From CAXXOK01 sp963664595 (GTDB lineage: Bacteria > Bacillota > Clostridia > Christensenellales > Aristaeellaceae), in NCBI GenBank assembly GCA_963664595.2, contig CAXXOK010000010.1, positions 682,001-746,000 on the forward strand: 64,000 nt of DNA, given 5' to 3'. Each line of letters starts with the position of its first letter. Within the stretch, counting starts at the first letter, position 1. The notes beneath the pieces are model-generated. The model did no database searches and was not told the DNA's origin. It saw only the letters and a program-made list of their open reading frames with translations. Shown here in pieces: positions 42,438-50,038 of this stretch. The position numbers were made by a program, and so were the translations under genes.

Positions 42438-43949
42438 ATGGCAAACCGACTGACGCTCTACTTCACCTCGGATACGCACGGCTATGTCTACCCAACCGAT
42501 TTCATCAGCCCCTCTCCGCTGGAGCAGGGGCTTTTGCGCATGCGCTTTCCCAAGGACGGCAACACGCTGGTGCTTGATGGCGGCGATACCCTGCAGGGAT
42601 CGCCCCTTACCTACTACTGCCATACCAAATGCCTGCCGATGCCCTGTGCCGACGTGATGAACGATCTCGGGTATGATTATATAACGATCGGCAATCATGA
42701 TCTGAACTACGGCTATGACACGCTGGCGGATTACCTGCGGCGGTCCGATGCCCAATGCCTGTGCGCAAACGTTCAGGATCAAACCGGGCAGCTTCCGATT
42801 GCTCCGTATACGTTGCACACGCTGGAAAACGGTCTGCGTATCGGGCTGATCGGGCTTACAACGTATTGGATCAACCTGTGGGAGCGTCCGGAAAACCTGA
42901 CGAAGATCACGGTATCCGATTCCCTGCAGGCCGCGAGAGACGCTGTGCATGCCCTGCAAGGCAAGGTGGATATCCTGATTGGCCTCTATCACGGCGGATT
43001 TGAGCGGGATTTGGAAACCGGAAAGCGGGTCAGCGATACGGATGAGAACATCGGCTGGCAGCTGTGCGAGGAACTCCCGTTTGATATTCTGCTTACGGGC
43101 CACCAGCATATCCCGACGGCGAACCATACTATACACGGCACCCATGTGGTGCAAACCCCATGCAACGCCAAAGCCTATATTCATCTGACGCTGGACGACC
43201 AGGGCGTGATTACCTCCCGTTTGTGTACACCGGACGCGCCCCCCACCCTTCACCCCTGGGAGCAAACGCTTTATGCCGGGCTCAGCCAATGGTTGGATAC
43301 TCCTATCGGCAGGCTGTCCCACCCGCTGATGCCACAACCCAAGCTGGATATGGCATTGCACGGCTCCCCGATTGCGGATTTTATCAACATGGTTCAGTTG
43401 GCCGCCTCCGGTGCGCAGATCTCCTGCACGGCGCTGGGGAACGAACTGAGCGGGTTTCAAACCAGAGTCACAGTGCGAAACGTAGTAGCCAGCTATCCGT
43501 ATTCCAACACGCTGGCCGTGCTGCGGGTAACCGGACAGGCGCTGCGCACCGCGCTGGAGCAATGCGCGACGTATTTTCAGGTTATGGAAGATGGTTCCGT
43601 TGCCATCGGCGAAGCGTTTATCAAGCCCAAAGAAGCGCATTATAACTATGATTATTTTTACGGAATTTCATATGATTTCGATCTGCGCAGGCCTGTTGGC
43701 CAGCGCGTAACCAGGCTGACCTATCAGGGACATAAGCTGTCCGCGGACGAAAGCCTGACCCTTGTGATGAACAGCTACCGCGCTACCGGGGCCGGGGGTT
43801 TTGACTGCTATCTGCCCTGCCCGCGGGTGCATGAAATCCAGACGGAGGTCAGCGAGCTGATCCTGAACTACCTCGCCGGCCATGATCTGGTAACCCTGCC
43901 GGAGGAAGCGCCTTATACCGTACTGCTGCCAAACGGAAACCCGGCCTAA
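42438..43949 (+). CDS. Cytoplasmic 5'-nucleotidase / metallophosphoesterase
   Basis: UshA-like two-domain enzyme: metallophosphatase motifs SDTHGYVYP, DGGDTLQGSP, GNHDLNYGYD, LYHGGFE and TGHQHIP, then the 5'-nucleotidase C-terminal domain (ISCTALGNELSGF, YSNTLAVLRVTGQALRTAL, NSYRATGAGGFD). No signal peptide, so it acts inside the cell. Placed 2 bases after the permeases, it probably dephosphorylates whatever the transporter brings in, such as a nucleotide or sugar phosphate (inference), rather than feeding a C-P lyase, which is absent here. Confidence 0.9.
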   Translation: MANRLTLYFTSDTHGYVYPTDFISPSPLEQGLLRMRFPKDGNTLVLDGGDTLQGSPLTYYCHTKCLPMPCADVMNDLGYDYITIGNHDLNYGYDTLADYLRRSDAQCLCANVQDQTGQLPIAPYTLHTLENGLRIGLIGLTTYWINLWERPENLTKITVSDSLQAARDAVHALQGKVDILIGLYHGGFERDLETGKRVSDTDENIGWQLCEELPFDILLTGHQHIPTANHTIHGTHVVQTPCNAKAYIHLTLDDQGVITSRLCTPDAPPTLHPWEQTLYAGLSQWLDTPIGRLSHPLMPQPKLDMALHGSPIADFINMVQLAASGAQISCTALGNELSGFQTRVTVRNVVASYPYSNTLAVLRVTGQALRTALEQCATYFQVMEDGSVAIGEAFIKPKEAHYNYDYFYGISYDFDLRRPVGQRVTRLTYQGHKLSADESLTLVMNSYRATGAGGFDCYLPCPRVHEIQTEVSELILNYLAGHDLVTLPEEAPYTVLLPNGNPA

Positions 43950-44002
43950 CCGTTTTACCGTTTATACCGGGAGTGTATCCTGTTCCATGCCGTAATATTC
44001 AT

Positions 44003-44482
44003 TTATTGCGGCTTTTTCTTTTCTGCCGCCGCATCAATCATCCGCACTTTATCGGGTTTCTCCATCAGCTCGTAGTTTTTTCTCCACTGCGCCACGGAAT
44101 GCAAAGGAATCCTCTCGTTTTTCAGTTGGATCGTTTCTTCGATCTCTTCCGCTTTCAGGGAGCAGTCGTAAACTCTCCCATCCTTCACAATCGAAAATCC
44201 GGCCATCATATCGATCTCGACACCGTCCACAGTGAACTCCAAGAACATTTTTGTCTGATACTGCGCCTTTGCTTTGGAAGGTACCGGTACCCCCATTTTC
44301 AGGAGAACGGTCTTTGCCGTTTCTCCGTCCTCCGTTTTTACCATCAGATCGATATCTTGAAATGCATCCGTGATCCCGTGAAAGTATAACAGCATTGATC
44401 CGCCAACGGCCCATGTGATGCCGGTTGCGTTCAGCTCGTGCGCAACTTTGGCAAGAACATCCAGTTTCTTTTCCGTTTCCAT
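44003..44482 (-). CDS. Nucleotidyltransferase-fold protein
   Basis: About 160 residues with ITWAVGGSMLLYFHGITDAFQDIDLMV, the GG/GS and DxD-like core of minimal or MenA/AbiEii-type nucleotidyltransferase folds, and VDGVEIDMMAGF as a third acidic strand. Reaction unknown; some relatives are antitoxin or toxin partners, but no partner gene is seen. ATG at 44482 is chosen because AAAGGA precedes it; the upstream start at 44515 has none. Confidence 0.65.
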   Translation of the reverse strand: METEKKLDVLAKVAHELNATGITWAVGGSMLLYFHGITDAFQDIDLMVKTEDGETAKTVLLKMGVPVPSKAKAQYQTKMFLEFTVDGVEIDMMAGFSIVKDGRVYDCSLKAEEIEETIQLKNERIPLHSVAQWRKNYELMEKPDKVRMIDAAAEKKKPQ

Positions 44483-44566
44483 GAATTTTCCTTTCCCAAC
44501 GTCAATGGCTGACAAGCTTCACTTTAATGAAATTTCCTACAAGGCGGGTAGTTGCGGGATTTTCCA

Positions 44567-44727
44567 GGTAAACGATGAAAAAAGCGCTTGTGCAATGGTA
44601 CGTTAGATTTTTGTCGGGTTGGGCTTGCGGAATCCGAAGTAGTAGCAGCGCTACGTCAAGGATTCTGCAAGCCCAGCCCGGCGGAAATATGATATGCTAG
44701 CGCATAAGGGATTAATCAGCGTTTATA
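44567..44727 (+). repeat. Dispersed palindromic repeat, copy R6
   Basis: Full copy with inner stem CTTGCGGAATCC / GGATTCTGCAAG, which differs from R3 by paired changes. Its right end lies within the threonine dehydratase remnant and supplies that frame's stop. Confidence 0.85.
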
Positions 44728-44927
44728 TAGTGCCCGTACGTTTCCAGAACCGTCATCAGGGCGGCAGCGTCTATATTCCTGCCCGATAGTACACAGACGA
44801 CTTTTTCCCTTTTCAGGTACAACTGTGCTTTTTCCGAGAGAAACGGCGTTACAAAGGCCGTTCTTTCAAGCCTTGCGGCCGCATCGTATACCCTATCCAT
44901 GGTGAGCACCTGAGCTGTCTGAGCCAA
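44712..44927 (-). pseudogene. Threonine ammonia-lyase remnant with internal deletion
   Basis: 71 codons. The first part, TMDRVYDAAARLE...TPFLSEKAQLYLKRE, matches the extreme N-terminus of threonine dehydratase (IlvA/TdcB), where YLKRE normally leads into GSFKIRGA. Instead it jumps to KVVCVLSGRNIDAAALM, which resembles the end of the catalytic domain (normally LSGGNID). Most of the PLP domain is therefore deleted. The stop codon lies in repeat R6. Non-functional. Confidence 0.7.
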
Positions 44928-45133
44928 AACAAGCAGAACTGCAAAAACCAGCAGCTATGCGGCGCATACTTTTCCGGCTGCCGATATGCGTTTCACGTTT
45001 CGTATTCCCCTTCGGTGGGCATCCTTGATAACAGCGCAGCACCTTTGAGCCTAATACAGCAACACAGCTATGGCTTCCGATTCTCCCCGGCAGACGCCTG
45101 CCCCTTCCGATGGTGAATCCGTTATAAAGTTCT

Positions 45134-45163
45134 GCCTGCCATATCCGTTAGTATATGGCAGGC
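45134..45163. other. Strong hairpin
   Basis: GCCTGCCATAT (45134-45144) and ATATGGCAGGC (45153-45163) form a perfect 11-bp stem with an 8-base loop in the gene-poor stretch 44928-45295. No T-run follows on either strand within a few bases. It may be a weak terminator for the leftward CutC operon or part of decayed DNA; nothing else is recognisable there. Confidence 0.6.
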
Positions 45164-45295
45164 AAACAGGAACAGGGTGGGGTCAGCCCGACAGCCCCTT
45201 CACATATTGCGGAATACCGATCAAAGCCTACTGCGAAACACAGACGCTATGATCGTAACCAATTCCTGAGCATAAACTCCCCACGCCATGTGGAC

Positions 45296-46060
45296 TTACT
45301 CAGCGGAAGAGCCGCGCGCGTTTTGATAAAGTTCGGCGATGCCCTGAGCGTCGGTGATGCTGAACCGGTCCTCCGGGGGATAGATGGCGCCGCCAAAATA
45401 GATAGCCGGATTGTGGCTGCAGCTTTCATCAAAGGCGATGCGGTGCACCGCCGCGTGAAGCATATCGGTTTTCATTTGCTCGCGGCACCAGGCTGCATTG
45501 CTGACATCAATACCACCGCCCGGCAGTATTTCGATCCGTCCTGCGGCATACTCGATCATTTTACGGATCAGCCCCGCCCCCTGGGGCACTGTGGGCTTTT
45601 GTCCGCTGGTCAGCACGCGGGTAACCTTCAGCTCCATGAGCACATCCAATGCCCGAAACACATCCGGCGTCACATCAATCGCACGGTGGAACACGCTGGT
45701 TTTATTTCCGATCACAGCCAGCATTTGGGCTGTGCGTTCCCTGTTCACGGTTCCGTCTTCGTGCAGAAAGCCAAACACAATCCCGTCCGCACCGTTGCTC
45801 AGCAGCGCTTCCGCGTCCGAGAGCATCACCTCAAACTCCGTATCCGTATAGCAGAATCCGCCCTCCCGGGGCCGAACCATACACATAACAGGAATTTTCG
45901 TATGCTTCTTCGCAACGCGCAGCGAACCGATGGTGGGCGTCAGCCCGCCGTGAAACAGGTCGCTGTTGAGCTCCACCCTATTAGCGCCGCCGCGTGCGGC
46001 TTCGATAACGTCTTCCGCGGAACCGCAGCACGCCTCAAAGATAAAACGGTCATTTTTCAT
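45296..46060 (-). CDS. cutC: CutC-family protein
   Basis: TIM-barrel protein with the CutC pattern: FEACCGSAEDVIEAARGGANRVELNSDL, GGLTPTIGSL, MVRPREGGFCYTD, GIVFGFLHEDGTVN, FHRAIDV, RVLTSGQKPT, ILPGGGID. It is historically linked to copper homeostasis; the real reaction is uncertain. The ATG at 46060 matches the family start; the open frame continues upstream only as overlap with the neighbour. Two bases after the M24 gene stop. Confidence 0.92.
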   Translation of the reverse strand: MKNDRFIFEACCGSAEDVIEAARGGANRVELNSDLFHGGLTPTIGSLRVAKKHTKIPVMCMVRPREGGFCYTDTEFEVMLSDAEALLSNGADGIVFGFLHEDGTVNRERTAQMLAVIGNKTSVFHRAIDVTPDVFRALDVLMELKVTRVLTSGQKPTVPQGAGLIRKMIEYAAGRIEILPGGGIDVSNAAWCREQMKTDMLHAAVHRIAFDESCSHNPAIYFGGAIYPPEDRFSITDAQGIAELYQNARGSSAE

Positions 46061-46062
46061 GG

Positions 46063-47472
46063 TTATTCTTCTTCCAGTGCAAAGACTTCGTTCAGGTTCA
46101 GCATAAACGGGAACATGGCGGCATTCAGGTTGGAAAGCGGAAGCACATCCTCGTTCAGCTCCATGCCCAGCACGCTTTGCATTACCTGACGGCGTTCCTG
46201 GATGCGCGCCATAACCTCCGGGTATTCCTCCGCCAATTGCGCGCGAAGCTCTGCGCCTGCCACCAGCACCGGGTCCTCGCAGATTGCGGTGCGCACCGGG
46301 TTGTCGTTGGACGCGATAATATCCGCCTGCATATAGGCGCCATCCGGCACCACATGCATGGAGCCGTCGTAAGCAAGCGCGTTGGTCCATTCATCCATGC
46401 CGGTATAATGGCCGCAGTTGAGGGTTACATTGTACTCCGGACCGCCGATGATATCATGAACGGCGTGATGGAGCTCATTCCCCGTCACCCCTACCCGCAG
46501 CTTGCCGTACCAGGCGCATACCGCTTTGAAAAACATGCCGTAAAACGGATACAGCGAGGGCTGTAAATCTTCCCGCATCGTTTCCACGCTGTCGGCCGCC
46601 ACGCCCACGCGGGCGGTCAGCGATCCTCGAACGCCATAGCAAACACCGCATACATCGCCCATATCCAGCGTGGTTTCATCGGACGGGGAGCGCAGGCCCA
46701 GCGACAGGTGCTCGCTGCCGAAATTGGTCAGCGGATACATGGTCACCGGCGCCACGCCCAGACGCGCATTCTGACCGACTTCATATTCCGTAACGCCCGG
46801 TTTCAGGCTTTTCAGCATCCGGATCATACCGTTGGTGCTGCGAGCAGCCGCTGCCTCAGCGGCGGCGATCTCCCTGGCGCTGTACACGCGGAGTCGGATT
46901 CCGCCCTTCAGTCCGGTAAGCACATAGGTACAGTTGATCACGTTTTCAGCAGAGGCAACCGAATACAGCGTTTGGAGCATATAGTGCGGAATATCAAACG
47001 TGTGCAGCGGATCGGTCAGGCAGTATTCCGTGTAAAAATACTTATACCCGATCACCCCGACCTTGGAGGTTTTCGTGATCCCCATGGCGCTGAAAATGGC
47101 GTCCAGCTTTTCCTCGGGTAAACGCGGCTGCCCTTGCAGGCTGAAATTCCGGTAAAAAACGCGGTTTACCTCATAGGGAATGACATAGCTGAAAGCCATG
47201 CCCTCGTTGCCGCAGACGATCGTGGGCTTTCCTGCCGCAGGGATTGCCAAAATGCCCTCTTCAAAGCGGCAGTCATAGGCGCTCAGGTACTCCATATTGG
47301 CAAAGTGTTCACGGTCGCCAAAAACAAGCACGATGTCGATTCCATCATTTTTCATGCGGTCACGTAAAAGGGTAATGCGCTTTTCATAATCTTCTTTCCT
47401 CAGCGAAACCTGCTTGATATCAATCTCACGGGTAAACAACGCCGAGGCTTTCCTGATGACAGTTTTCTTCAT
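46063..47472 (-). CDS. M24 (creatinase/aminopeptidase-fold) protein, metal ligands altered
   Basis: 469 residues. N-terminal creatinase_N-like domain (KRITLLRDRMKNDGIDIVLVFGDREHFANMEYLS) and C-terminal pita-bread fold. The first metal Asp is present (LDMGDV), but the usual GYxSDxTR has become GVRGSLTAR, and the C-terminal glutamates are not where expected (YMQADIIAS). A His remains in CGHYTGMDEW. It could be a metal-independent hydrolase like creatinase, or a non-enzymatic protein. RBS AGGAGG; strong promoter upstream; first gene of an operon with cutC. Confidence 0.75.
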   Translation of the reverse strand: MKKTVIRKASALFTREIDIKQVSLRKEDYEKRITLLRDRMKNDGIDIVLVFGDREHFANMEYLSAYDCRFEEGILAIPAAGKPTIVCGNEGMAFSYVIPYEVNRVFYRNFSLQGQPRLPEEKLDAIFSAMGITKTSKVGVIGYKYFYTEYCLTDPLHTFDIPHYMLQTLYSVASAENVINCTYVLTGLKGGIRLRVYSAREIAAAEAAAARSTNGMIRMLKSLKPGVTEYEVGQNARLGVAPVTMYPLTNFGSEHLSLGLRSPSDETTLDMGDVCGVCYGVRGSLTARVGVAADSVETMREDLQPSLYPFYGMFFKAVCAWYGKLRVGVTGNELHHAVHDIIGGPEYNVTLNCGHYTGMDEWTNALAYDGSMHVVPDGAYMQADIIASNDNPVRTAICEDPVLVAGAELRAQLAEEYPEVMARIQERRQVMQSVLGMELNEDVLPLSNLNAAMFPFMLNLNEVFALEEE

Positions 47473-47513
47473 GAAATCCTCCTGATATATTAAAATTTTC
47501 TCAATCCAAGACG

Positions 47514-47542
47514 ATTATAGTGAAAAGAGCCGGATACGTCAA
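47514..47542 (-). promoter_or_regulatory. Promoter of the M24-cutC operon
   Basis: Minus strand TTGACG (47537-47542), 17-bp spacer, TATAAT (47514-47519). Confidence 0.7.
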
Positions 47543-47639
47543 TTTCTTTTTCTGTTGGCAAACTATATTGATTTGCCCAGGACGTTGTGATACTCTTTGC
47601 ATGAAAATATCTGATCATCAGAATGGAGTATGGTTGATC

Positions 47640-48644
47640 ATGTTGCCTTATGTACCTCTCGTTAAGGAATACCGCGCGGAAACCCTGGATCTGACACATT
47701 ATGGTTATCTGGTGGTTGTGCATGAAAACGGAAAAGTACTTTACTCGGCCGGGGATCCGGAAAGCGTTGTTTTTTACCGCAGCGCCTCCAAACCGGTACA
47801 GGCCCTGCCTGTGATTATGCGCAATCTTGACAAAAAGTACGGGCTTACGGAGGAAGAAACCGTTATCTTTGCCGGTTCCCACGCGGGTGAGCCCTGTCAT
47901 GTGGCCGCGTTGGAAAGCATTTTCCGTAAAACCGGCTTAACGGAGGATATGCTGGTGATGAAACCGGCTGTGCCCTCCTATCCTCCGGCAAACGAGGACC
48001 GAATCCGTCAGGGCTTGCCGCCCCGGAAGTTTTATCACAATTGCTCCGGCAAGCACGCGGCACTGATGCTTGTGCAGCGTGATATGGGCGCTGAAACGCG
48101 GGATTACTGGAAAATGGATGCGCCCGCGCAGGCCGAGGTGCGGGATACCGTGATGAAGATGAGCGAAACGGACCATGTGGAACTGGGCGTGGACGGCTGC
48201 GGCGTGCCGGTGTTTGCCGTTCCCATCAAAGGCATTGCCTGCGCCTTCAAAAACCTGGCCGCGCCCGAAAAGATTCACGACGAAAAGCTGCAGGCCGCCA
48301 CAGCCCGGTTTGTACCGCGCATTCACAAATATCCGGATATGATGCGCGGAACCAATTACATCTGCTCCCTGCTGAACTATGATCCCAACATTGTGGCCAA
48401 GGGCGGCGCGCTGGGCGTGTACGGCATCGGGCTGAAAAAAGAGAAGCTTGGCATTTCTTTTAAGCTGATTGACGGCACGGAATGGACCTGGCCGCTGATC
48501 GCCCGCGAAGTGCTCCGCCAGCTCGGTTGTTTATCCAGGGAAACGGAAGCGCGGCTGGACTCGCTGAATCCTTCACAGCTCATGAACGACAACGATACGC
48601 TGGTGGGCCACCGGGATGTTTGCTTTCAGGTGAAATTACCATGA
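47640..48644 (+). CDS. Asparaginase (PF06089 type), first copy
   Basis: About 334 residues of the asparaginase family seen in rhizobia and Clostridia, unrelated to AnsA/AnsB: FYRSASKPVQALP, FAGSHAGEP, YHNCSGKHAALML, GVDGCGVPVFAVP and KGGALGVYGIGL. It hydrolyses asparagine, or a related amide or lactam, to an acid plus ammonia. GGAG at 47625 fits a TTG at 47634 or the ATG at 47640; further upstream in-frame starts lack an RBS. Coupled by ATGA to a paralogue. Confidence 0.85.
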   Translation: MLPYVPLVKEYRAETLDLTHYGYLVVVHENGKVLYSAGDPESVVFYRSASKPVQALPVIMRNLDKKYGLTEEETVIFAGSHAGEPCHVAALESIFRKTGLTEDMLVMKPAVPSYPPANEDRIRQGLPPRKFYHNCSGKHAALMLVQRDMGAETRDYWKMDAPAQAEVRDTVMKMSETDHVELGVDGCGVPVFAVPIKGIACAFKNLAAPEKIHDEKLQAATARFVPRIHKYPDMMRGTNYICSLLNYDPNIVAKGGALGVYGIGLKKEKLGISFKLIDGTEWTWPLIAREVLRQLGCLSRETEARLDSLNPSQLMNDNDTLVGHRDVCFQVKLP

Positions 48645-49645
48645 AAACAACCGTTCTTTTTGAGGAATACCGCGAGGACGTACTGGAATGCCTCCATTAC
48701 GGAACCGTATGCGCTGTAGATAAAACCGGCGTTGTCTCCGCTCAGGGTGATGAAAACTGGCGCTGCTATTACCGCAGCGCTTCCAAGCCGATCCAGGCAC
48801 TGCCGCTGTTGGTGAGGAATCTACATCGCCAATATGGCCTCAGCGAGGAAGAAGCCGCTATCTTTTCCGGCTCTCATTGGGGCGATGAGGACCATGTACG
48901 CGTTTTGGAATCCATTCTCCAAAAAACCGGGCTTCGGGAGGAGCAGATGATCATGCTGCCCACCTACCCCAACCGGCCGTCCAGACGGGATGCCTTGCTG
49001 CGCGCCGGTATGCCGCCCCGCAAGCTTTACCATAACTGCTCGGGCAAGCATCTGGGTCTGATGCTGCTGGCGCGGGAGATGGGCGACGCTGTAGAAGATT
49101 ATTGGCGGCGCGGCAGCCGCACGCAGGCTGAAGTGGCCCGCACCGTTGCCCTTATGAGCGACACACCCTCCGAAGCTATTTCTGTTGGCGTGGATGGCTG
49201 CGGCGTACCGGTGTTTGCGGTTCCGTTTCAAAATATCGCGCGCTCCTATCTCAAGCTTGTCCGCCCGGAGCTGATCCCCGACGAGCGCCTGCGAGAAGCG
49301 GTGGAAGGCAACATGGCTCGCCTGCACGCAAACCCCACGATGATCGCGGGCAAGGATGTCGTAGATTCAGTTCTCTTGGAAAATCCGGATCTGATCGGTA
49401 AAAGCGGCGCGATGGGCGTATATGCCATGGGCATCCGTTCGCTTGGACTGGGTGTGGTGGCCAAGGTAATGGACGGCAGCCACGACGAGTTCGGCGCGAT
49501 TGCCATCCGGGTTTTGGAACAGCTTGGCTGCGCACCGGAAACCATGCAGAAGCTGAAAGCCTTATATCCCCAAACGATTGTCAATGACAACCGGGAGGTT
49601 GTGGGCTGCCGCAAGAGCGTTTTTGCCATTCGCGGAGATCGATAA
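48641..49645 (+). CDS. Asparaginase (PF06089 type), second copy
   Basis: Paralogue of the preceding gene with the same motifs (YYRSASKPIQALP, FSGSHWGDED, YHNCSGKHLGLML, GVDGCGVPVFAVP, KSGAMGVYAMG). The two have diverged at many positions, so this is an old duplication. The start overlaps the previous stop (ATGA); the longer upstream frame is overlap only. Two active-looking copies in fixed order suggest a heteromer or two different amide substrates. An amino-acid ABC transporter follows. Confidence 0.85.
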   Translation: MKTTVLFEEYREDVLECLHYGTVCAVDKTGVVSAQGDENWRCYYRSASKPIQALPLLVRNLHRQYGLSEEEAAIFSGSHWGDEDHVRVLESILQKTGLREEQMIMLPTYPNRPSRRDALLRAGMPPRKLYHNCSGKHLGLMLLAREMGDAVEDYWRRGSRTQAEVARTVALMSDTPSEAISVGVDGCGVPVFAVPFQNIARSYLKLVRPELIPDERLREAVEGNMARLHANPTMIAGKDVVDSVLLENPDLIGKSGAMGVYAMGIRSLGLGVVAKVMDGSHDEFGAIAIRVLEQLGCAPETMQKLKALYPQTIVNDNREVVGCRKSVFAIRGDR

Positions 49646-49731
49646 TCGCTCGTAAGCAGAGAATACTCCTATCCCAGGTGCAGTTGACAAGGCTAAACAC
49701 CGCGGTATTGGAAGAATATGGTGACCAAGAG

Positions 49732-49770
49732 ATAATACCTCATGTAGATATTTTTTACATGAGGTATTAT
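49732..49770. other. Perfect 15-bp hairpin
   Basis: ATAATACCTCATGTA (49732-49746) faces TACATGAGGTATTAT (49756-49770) with a T-rich 9-base loop. It lies about 85 bases after the asparaginase stop and just before the transporter promoter. AT-rich stem without a clear T-tail: a weak terminator or a protein-binding palindrome. Confidence 0.7.
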
Positions 49771-49784
49771 ATTCATGGAGATTA

Positions 49785-49813
49785 TTGACACCCTAAAGGG
49801 ATAGTGCTAGAAT
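49785..49813 (+). promoter_or_regulatory. Strong promoter of the amino-acid ABC operon
   Basis: TTGACA (49785-49790), exactly 17 bp, TAGAAT (49808-49813). It gives a leader of about 220 bases before the binding-protein start. Confidence 0.75.
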
Positions 49814-49855
49814 GAAGGCGTTCAACAAGTTGATCTATTCATCCTGGTGTTGTAA

Positions 49856-49968
49856 TAGGTTGCTTAATATGGTGAGCGTTCTAAAGTTTATAAGAACCGA
49901 GCATTGAACAAAGATACGCAAAGAAGCGATCGTCTTTGAATTTTTGTTTTATTCTGATAAGCAACCTA
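49856..49968 (+). promoter_or_regulatory. Candidate structured leader RNA
   Basis: TAGGTTGCTTA (49856-49866) pairs perfectly with TAAGCAACCTA (49958-49968), enclosing about 90 bases with two inner stems: GTTCT/AGAAC (around 49878-49897) and CAAAGA/TCTTTG (around 49919-49938). This gives a three-way-junction shape. The 3' side of the closing stem is followed by CTTACCAT, which could pair instead with ATGGTGAG (49869-49876). It matches no riboswitch class I can recall. Lies in the transporter mRNA leader. Confidence 0.45.
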
Positions 49969-50038
49969 CCTTACCATTATACCATGAACAGGACGGCCTG
50001 CTGAACAGATGCTCAATTATATCATAGGAGGAATGGAA

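Noticed and set aside
42237..43640. 467-codon minus-strand frame across the permease and nucleotidase
   Set aside because: Crosses two real genes on the other strand and has no recognisable features.
4526..44727. The repeated elements as a CRISPR array
   Set aside because: Copies are kilobases apart, about 162 bp long and palindromic, with no spacers or cas genes; no CRISPR-like array was seen anywhere in the window.
47640..49645. Tandem asparaginases as an assembly duplication
   Set aside because: The two copies differ throughout at protein level, so they are a genuine old paralogue pair.
49856..49968. Leader RNA as a known riboswitch (purine, glycine, lysine, glutamine, T-box)
   Set aside because: None of the conserved core sequences I can recall for these classes is present; only the general junction shape is shared.
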